A stretch of 64,000 nt of DNA. It comes from Bacteroidales bacterium (GTDB lineage Bacteria > Bacteroidota > Bacteroidia > Bacteroidales > P3). Shown piece by piece: positions 60,642 to 64,000 of the stretch (positions are counted from its first letter, which is position 1; every line of letters begins with the position of its first letter). The translations under genes were made by a program, and so were the position numbers. Under the pieces are notes generated by a model. The model worked only from the letters and a program-made list of their open reading frames with translations. It did no database searches and had not been told where the DNA came from. The stretch is from NCBI GenBank assembly GCA_017550405.1, contig JAFZPH010000001.1:1-64000 (forward strand), given 5' to 3'.

Positions 60642-60974
60642 ATGGAGATAACAATAGAAGACTTCGACAAAGTGGATGTGCGCATCGGCACCATCGTGGC
60701 GGTGGAAATTAACAAAAAGGCCCGCCACCCAGCCTACAAACTCACGGTAGATTTAGGTGAGGAACTCGGCACCAAGATCTCGTCAGCACAGATTACCGAC
60801 CTCTACACTCCCGAACAACTCATCGGGCGTCAGGCGGTGTTCTGCATGAACCTCAAACCGATGCACATTGGCTCGGTGAAGAGCGAAGTGCGCATCCTCG
60901 GCAGCGAAAGCACAGGCGGCGTGGTGCTGCTACAGCCTTCGATGCAGGTGAAAAACGGAGACAGAATATTCTGA
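60642..60974 (+). CDS. CsaA-like tRNA-binding (EMAP-II fold) protein
   Basis: 110 residues, one OB-fold: MEITIEDFDKVDVRIGTIV, KKARHPAYKLTVDLGEELG, SSAQITDLY and VLLQPSMQVKNGDRIF. This matches CsaA and the tRNA-binding domain of methionyl-tRNA synthetase. It may act as an export chaperone or bind tRNA. The upstream frame is open but encodes only the AraC remnant in other phases. Confidence 0.9.
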   Translation: MEITIEDFDKVDVRIGTIVAVEINKKARHPAYKLTVDLGEELGTKISSAQITDLYTPEQLIGRQAVFCMNLKPMHIGSVKSEVRILGSESTGGVVLLQPSMQVKNGDRIF

Positions 60975-61007
60975 CAACAGACGAAGCGAGGCCATTACGG
61001 CCTTTCA

Positions 61008-61760
61008 TTAGTTTTTAATCCAGGTGATGCGTTCCCAGATACAGCGTGGTATGAAGCTCCAGAAGAAGCAGCCCACTCGGTAGCGCCAGTCGAAGGTGTA
61101 GACCCGCTTTTTGCGGCTGAGGGCCTTCATAATATGGTCGGCAGCTTTCTCTTTCGTCATCAGCATGGGATAATGCTTGTCGGAATCCAGGATGTCGGTG
61201 GCAATAAAGCCGGGACGGATGTCGGTGAAGCATACGGGGATGTGCTCCATACGAGAGAGCTGCGTGAGGGTAGAAAGGTAGTGGCTCTGCATTCGCTTGG
61301 TGGCAGAATAGGCCGGGGCTGTTCCCAAGACTACGACTCCAGCAACGGAAGAGATGACAGCCACATGAGCCTTGTGCTTGGGAAAATAATAGTTGTGGCT
61401 GCGGACATAGTTGATGAAATGGTCAACCATGCGCACCATTCCTACGCAGTTGGTCTGCACGGTACGGAGTTCCTTGTCCAAATCAAGCTCATGGTTCTGA
61501 TAGCCTACACCAGAGGCATAGAAGAACAGGTCTGGTTCTCCAGTCTGTTCCAGAAGCGCATCCAGCGCAGCAACAGAGTCGTCGCGGGTGACATCCACTG
61601 TAGAGATGCAGACCTTGTCGGCTCCATACTCGTTGCGGAAGGTTTCCAGTGCCTCTGTGCGTCTTCCTGTGATACCTACTTTCCACCCTTTTTCTACAAG
61701 GCGGGTGGCGACTTCACGGCCTAAGCCAGAGGTGGCTCCTATGATGATTGCTTTCTTCAT
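61008..61760 (-). CDS. Short-chain dehydrogenase/reductase
   Basis: 250 residues. The nucleotide loop is GATSGLG (8-14), the structural FYASGVG replaces NAG, and the catalytic residues are Ser in ISSVAG and Tyr/Lys in YSATK. The C-terminal end (FIPRCIWERITW) is hydrophobic. The substrate is unknown. Its ATG overlaps the stop of the MBL hydrolase gene by a base pair pattern ATGA, so they are coupled. Confidence 0.9.
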   Translation of the reverse strand: MKKAIIIGATSGLGREVATRLVEKGWKVGITGRRTEALETFRNEYGADKVCISTVDVTRDDSVAALDALLEQTGEPDLFFYASGVGYQNHELDLDKELRTVQTNCVGMVRMVDHFINYVRSHNYYFPKHKAHVAVISSVAGVVVLGTAPAYSATKRMQSHYLSTLTQLSRMEHIPVCFTDIRPGFIATDILDSDKHYPMLMTKEKAADHIMKALSRKKRVYTFDWRYRVGCFFWSFIPRCIWERITWIKN

Positions 61761-62599
61761 AATTCAATTATATGCGGTTTGACGTCGGGGTCGTGGTTGG
61801 CAATGGACTCGATGCAGTCGGGCGACAGGCTCTGTTCGCGAATCCATTGTAGCGACTGTCGCTGAAGCCGCTTGTCCTGGCACACGCCTGAGGTAATCAT
61901 CTGCTCCCACGACTTGCGGGCATAGCCACCGTCGGAGTAGAGTAGGACAAAGCGGCCTTCTGCGTTCTTGACCTTGACGGCACACAGCCCTTGGCAGTGG
62001 CCGGGGATATTCACCATCACCACCGAGCCGTCGCCGAAGAGGTCGAAAGAATGTCCTACGGGGCCTTCACTGCCATTCCAGTCGAACAGCTCTATGTTCA
62101 CACCCTCCCACCAGCGTTTCTGGTAACGGATGCGCTCGGTAATACCCTTCGTGGTACCCTCCATCTCGGAACGTGACACCATGATGTGTTTCGCCTCTTT
62201 CACCAAGCGGAGGCCGTTGGCGTGGTCACAGTCGAGGTGAGAGAGAATGACGTAGTCAATATCTGAAGGCTTCAGCCCCATGACGGCAAGTTGCTCGTCG
62301 ATGGCCTGTCCTTTTGCGATGCGGCCTTGGTTCACCTTATATAGCTGCCAGCTGCCAAGCGATTTGATTTGAGCTTTGCGGTCGTATACACCGTCAGGGC
62401 TCATCTCGCGGTGCCAGCCAGTATCCACCAGTATGCGCCCTTTGGGGTGCTCGATGAGATAAACAGAAACAGGCAGCCACAGCCATCGGCTCTTGGGAGT
62501 AGTGATACCCGAAGCCTTGAAGAGGCTGCAATGGTCTCCTCCGAAAGGAAGATAGGGTGAGACACGCACTTCGCCAGTATGCAATATGTTGATTTTCAT
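61757..62599 (-). CDS. MBL-fold hydrolase (N-acyl homoserine lactonase-like)
   Basis: 280 residues from ATG 62599 (MKINILHTGEV). The metal motif HxHxDH appears as SHLDCDHANG, preceded by ILVDTGWH and followed by VNIPGHCQGLCAV and LYSDGGYA (bridging Asp). This is the lactonase-like branch of the family; actual substrates vary. It heads an operon with the SDR gene and is divergent from an AraC regulator. Confidence 0.87.
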   Translation of the reverse strand: MKINILHTGEVRVSPYLPFGGDHCSLFKASGITTPKSRWLWLPVSVYLIEHPKGRILVDTGWHREMSPDGVYDRKAQIKSLGSWQLYKVNQGRIAKGQAIDEQLAVMGLKPSDIDYVILSHLDCDHANGLRLVKEAKHIMVSRSEMEGTTKGITERIRYQKRWWEGVNIELFDWNGSEGPVGHSFDLFGDGSVVMVNIPGHCQGLCAVKVKNAEGRFVLLYSDGGYARKSWEQMITSGVCQDKRLQRQSLQWIREQSLSPDCIESIANHDPDVKPHIIEL

Positions 62600-62633
62600 T
62601 ATCGCCTGGAAATTGATTTGTTGTTGAAAACGA

Positions 62634-62643
62634 TTGCAAAAAT
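62634..62643 (-). promoter_or_regulatory. -7 box for the MBL hydrolase-SDR operon
   Basis: The minus strand reads TATTTTTGCA, 34 bases before the start codon. Confidence 0.65.
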
Positions 62644-62740
62644 ACAATGAATTCCTGAAATAGCGGTGTTCTATTTTTCCCCGAATGTTGGAGATTTTAT
62701 GTTTGGCAACGATTATTATTGTCATTTGAGCACTTTTTAG

Positions 62741-62748
62741 TATTTTTG
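62741..62748 (+). promoter_or_regulatory. -7 box for the divergent AraC regulator
   Basis: TATTTTTG followed by CA, 23 bases before the start. About 97 bases separate it from the opposite -7 box, leaving room for shared operators. Confidence 0.65.
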
Positions 62749-62771
62749 CAGTTGTAAACTGCACTACGACT

Positions 62772-63698
62772 ATGCGACATTTGAATTTTGACGACCTCTG
62801 GGAGAACCACTTGTTCGACTACAAGGATGGCGACCTGCTGGTGATAGACGATATCATGAGACTGCGGCTCAGCGATTATCTACACACCACTTTGGCCTTC
62901 ATTATGGTGGCGTTCTGCCGGAAAGGAGATGTGAAGGTGGTGATTGATGAGCACGAATATCTACTTGTCGAGGGGTCACTCCTTGTCTATCTTCCCGGCC
63001 AAATGTTGGGCGAGATACGGCCTAGCCCTGATGCACAAGTGAAACTGATAGCCTTCGCCCAACGGGCTATCGATCGATCGCTTTACCTCAACAAATATGT
63101 GTGGGAACGTCTTTCGTACGTCAAGAACCACCCGCTGTTCACTCTTGACGGGCGAGAGCGTCAGGTAGCCAGCCACTACTACGGCCTGATGATGCTGAAA
63201 ACACAGAAGGTGGGTGGGGATTTCCATCACGACGTGGTGCGGCTGCTCTTCCAGTCGCTGATACTGGAGATAATGATGTTGATAGACTGTAGGCAGGGTG
63301 AACAGACCGATGGTGAGAGCGCTATGGAAGGGAATGACTCCTCTGTCCACCAGTCAGCATTGGTCTATCGCCGCTTTATGGCTCTTTTAGCCGAGTCGGC
63401 AGGACGATTACGCAGCGTTTCGGCCTTTGCCGATAGACTGAATGTCACGCCCAAATACCTGTCCAAATGCGTGAAAGAGGAGTCTGGTCGCCCACCGCTA
63501 GACCATATTCATGAGATGACGGTCAACGCCATCCGACAGCAACTGCGCTACAGCAACAGAACCATAAAGGAAATCAGCACTGACCTTGACTTCCCCAACC
63601 TCTCCTTCTTTGGCAAGTTTGTCAAGGAGCACTTGTGTATGTCGCCCACCGAGTACCGCCATCAGAATCTAAAAGAAGGGGTATTAGCCCCTACATAG
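62772..63698 (+). CDS. AraC-family transcription regulator
   Basis: 308 residues. The N-terminal cupin-like sensor (~40-110) has GDVKVVIDEHEYLLVEGSLL. Helix-turn-helix units are SVSAFADRLNVTPKYLSKCV and IKEISTDLDFPNLSFFGKFV, closing HLCMSPTEYR. This end (FPNLSFFGKF) is the form usual in Bacteroidota. The divergent position suggests it controls the MBL-SDR operon. Confidence 0.92.
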   Translation: MRHLNFDDLWENHLFDYKDGDLLVIDDIMRLRLSDYLHTTLAFIMVAFCRKGDVKVVIDEHEYLLVEGSLLVYLPGQMLGEIRPSPDAQVKLIAFAQRAIDRSLYLNKYVWERLSYVKNHPLFTLDGRERQVASHYYGLMMLKTQKVGGDFHHDVVRLLFQSLILEIMMLIDCRQGEQTDGESAMEGNDSSVHQSALVYRRFMALLAESAGRLRSVSAFADRLNVTPKYLSKCVKEESGRPPLDHIHEMTVNAIRQQLRYSNRTIKEISTDLDFPNLSFFGKFVKEHLCMSPTEYRHQNLKEGVLAPT

Positions 63699-63803
63699 TA
63701 CTCCTGCTTTTGTATCTATAAACAAGGTTACATTTCGGTTGACACAATAATTATTGAGTTTCAGCGTTAAAAGAGTAATAAAGTCATTAAACACAAGATT
63801 CAT

Positions 63804-64000
63804 ATGATACGATTGAATTGTTTTTTCAAGGCCAATGACGGCGAACAGTACAAGACTGCGCTTGAGGCCGCCAAAGCCCTTACCGGTTATTCGCAGCATC
63901 ACGAAGGCTGCATTGCCTACGATGTGTTCCAGAGTGCCACCCGGCAGGATGTGTTCATGATTTGTGAGACGTGGACGGACGCCGCCTCGCTCGAGAAGCA
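63804..64000 (+). CDS. Antibiotic biosynthesis monooxygenase-like protein (cut by the window end)
   Basis: The first ~65 residues are present: MIRLNCFFKAND, then a helix, HEGCIAYDVFQSATRQDVFM and ICETWTDAASLEK. This is the dimeric ABM ferredoxin-like fold, with the H-x-G-C-x-x-Y-D and E-x-W elements. Such small proteins include quinol monooxygenases. It follows the AraC gene by ~105 bases. Confidence 0.82.
   Translation, partial: MIRLNCFFKANDGEQYKTALEAAKALTGYSQHHEGCIAYDVFQSATRQDVFMICETWTDAASLEK

Overview
The window looks like a chromosomal segment from an anaerobic member of the Bacteroidales (Bacteroidota). This rests on many promoters with the phylum's -7 box TAnnTTTG (usually TATCTTTGCA), weak Shine-Dalgarno sites, type IX secretion (T9SS) C-terminal sorting domains, a BspA-type leucine-rich-repeat surface protein, a Wzc-type kinase with a Gly-Tyr tail, and anaerobic enzymes (NrdD/NrdG, phosphate butyryltransferase). 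The species cannot be fixed from sequence alone. No tRNA, rRNA or CRISPR array was found. Gene density is high and both strands are used.

Layout. 1-2.0 kb: the 3' end of an ISL3-type transposase, an A+T-rich membrane gene and an ORF6N (phage antirepressor-like) gene. 2.1-6.2 kb: an SGNH hydrolase, an 829-aa membrane-anchored protein carrying in-frame palindromic inserts, a DUF1294 protein and a small membrane protein. 6.2-10.6 kb: housekeeping (hpf, xerC, rseP, an LptF/G permease). 10.8-13.3 kb: a KamB-like P-loop protein divergent from phosphate butyryltransferase, plus a PAS protein, suggesting amino-acid fermentation. 13.3-17.9 kb: a TonB-type outer-membrane protein, a restriction-nuclease-like domain and an ECF sigma factor operon. 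17.9-28.5 kb (minus strand): birA-frr-pyrH, comF-queA-pssA, a TPR/OmpA lipoprotein, an AddB-like nuclease and a nucleotidyltransferase.

28.9-41.8 kb is one long plus-strand array, probably one or a few transcripts: Wza-like export protein, Wzc-like tyrosine kinase, RmlA, RmlC, RmlD, a WbpD-like acetyltransferase, two envelope proteins, and a 1490-aa secreted protein with LRRs, twelve InlB-type repeats and a T9SS tail. Surface polysaccharide genes therefore sit beside a T9SS cargo. In Porphyromonas, T9SS cargo is anchored to a polysaccharide that needs Wbp-pathway sugars.

42.1-49.3 kb holds a patatin-like phospholipase, a cobalamin riboswitch, the 1093-aa T9SS-secreted repeat protein directly behind it, and the B12-independent ribonucleotide reductase nrdD-nrdG. 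49.6-52.1 kb holds a cupin, an HxlR regulator, a zinc-type macrodomain hydrolase and a class M sirtuin (SirTM). The last two are a writer/eraser pair for protein ADP-ribosylation, here without the lipoate-carrier genes that accompany it in Firmicutes.

52.3-64 kb is more accessory: an esterase lipoprotein, an HXXEE membrane protein, an AraC/acyltransferase/hydrolase operon, two gene remnants, an A+T-rich two-gene module (unknown plus DUF2971), a DUF4160/DUF2442 pair, a CsaA-like tRNA-binding protein, an MBL hydrolase-SDR pair divergent from an AraC regulator, and the start of a monooxygenase-like gene. Two small hairpin elements with related ends and cores (10.7 and 42.0 kb) look like a MITE-type family. 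The most interesting points are the B12-switched secreted protein, the HxlR-macrodomain-SirTM cluster, the palindromic coding inserts and the A+T-rich unknown pair.
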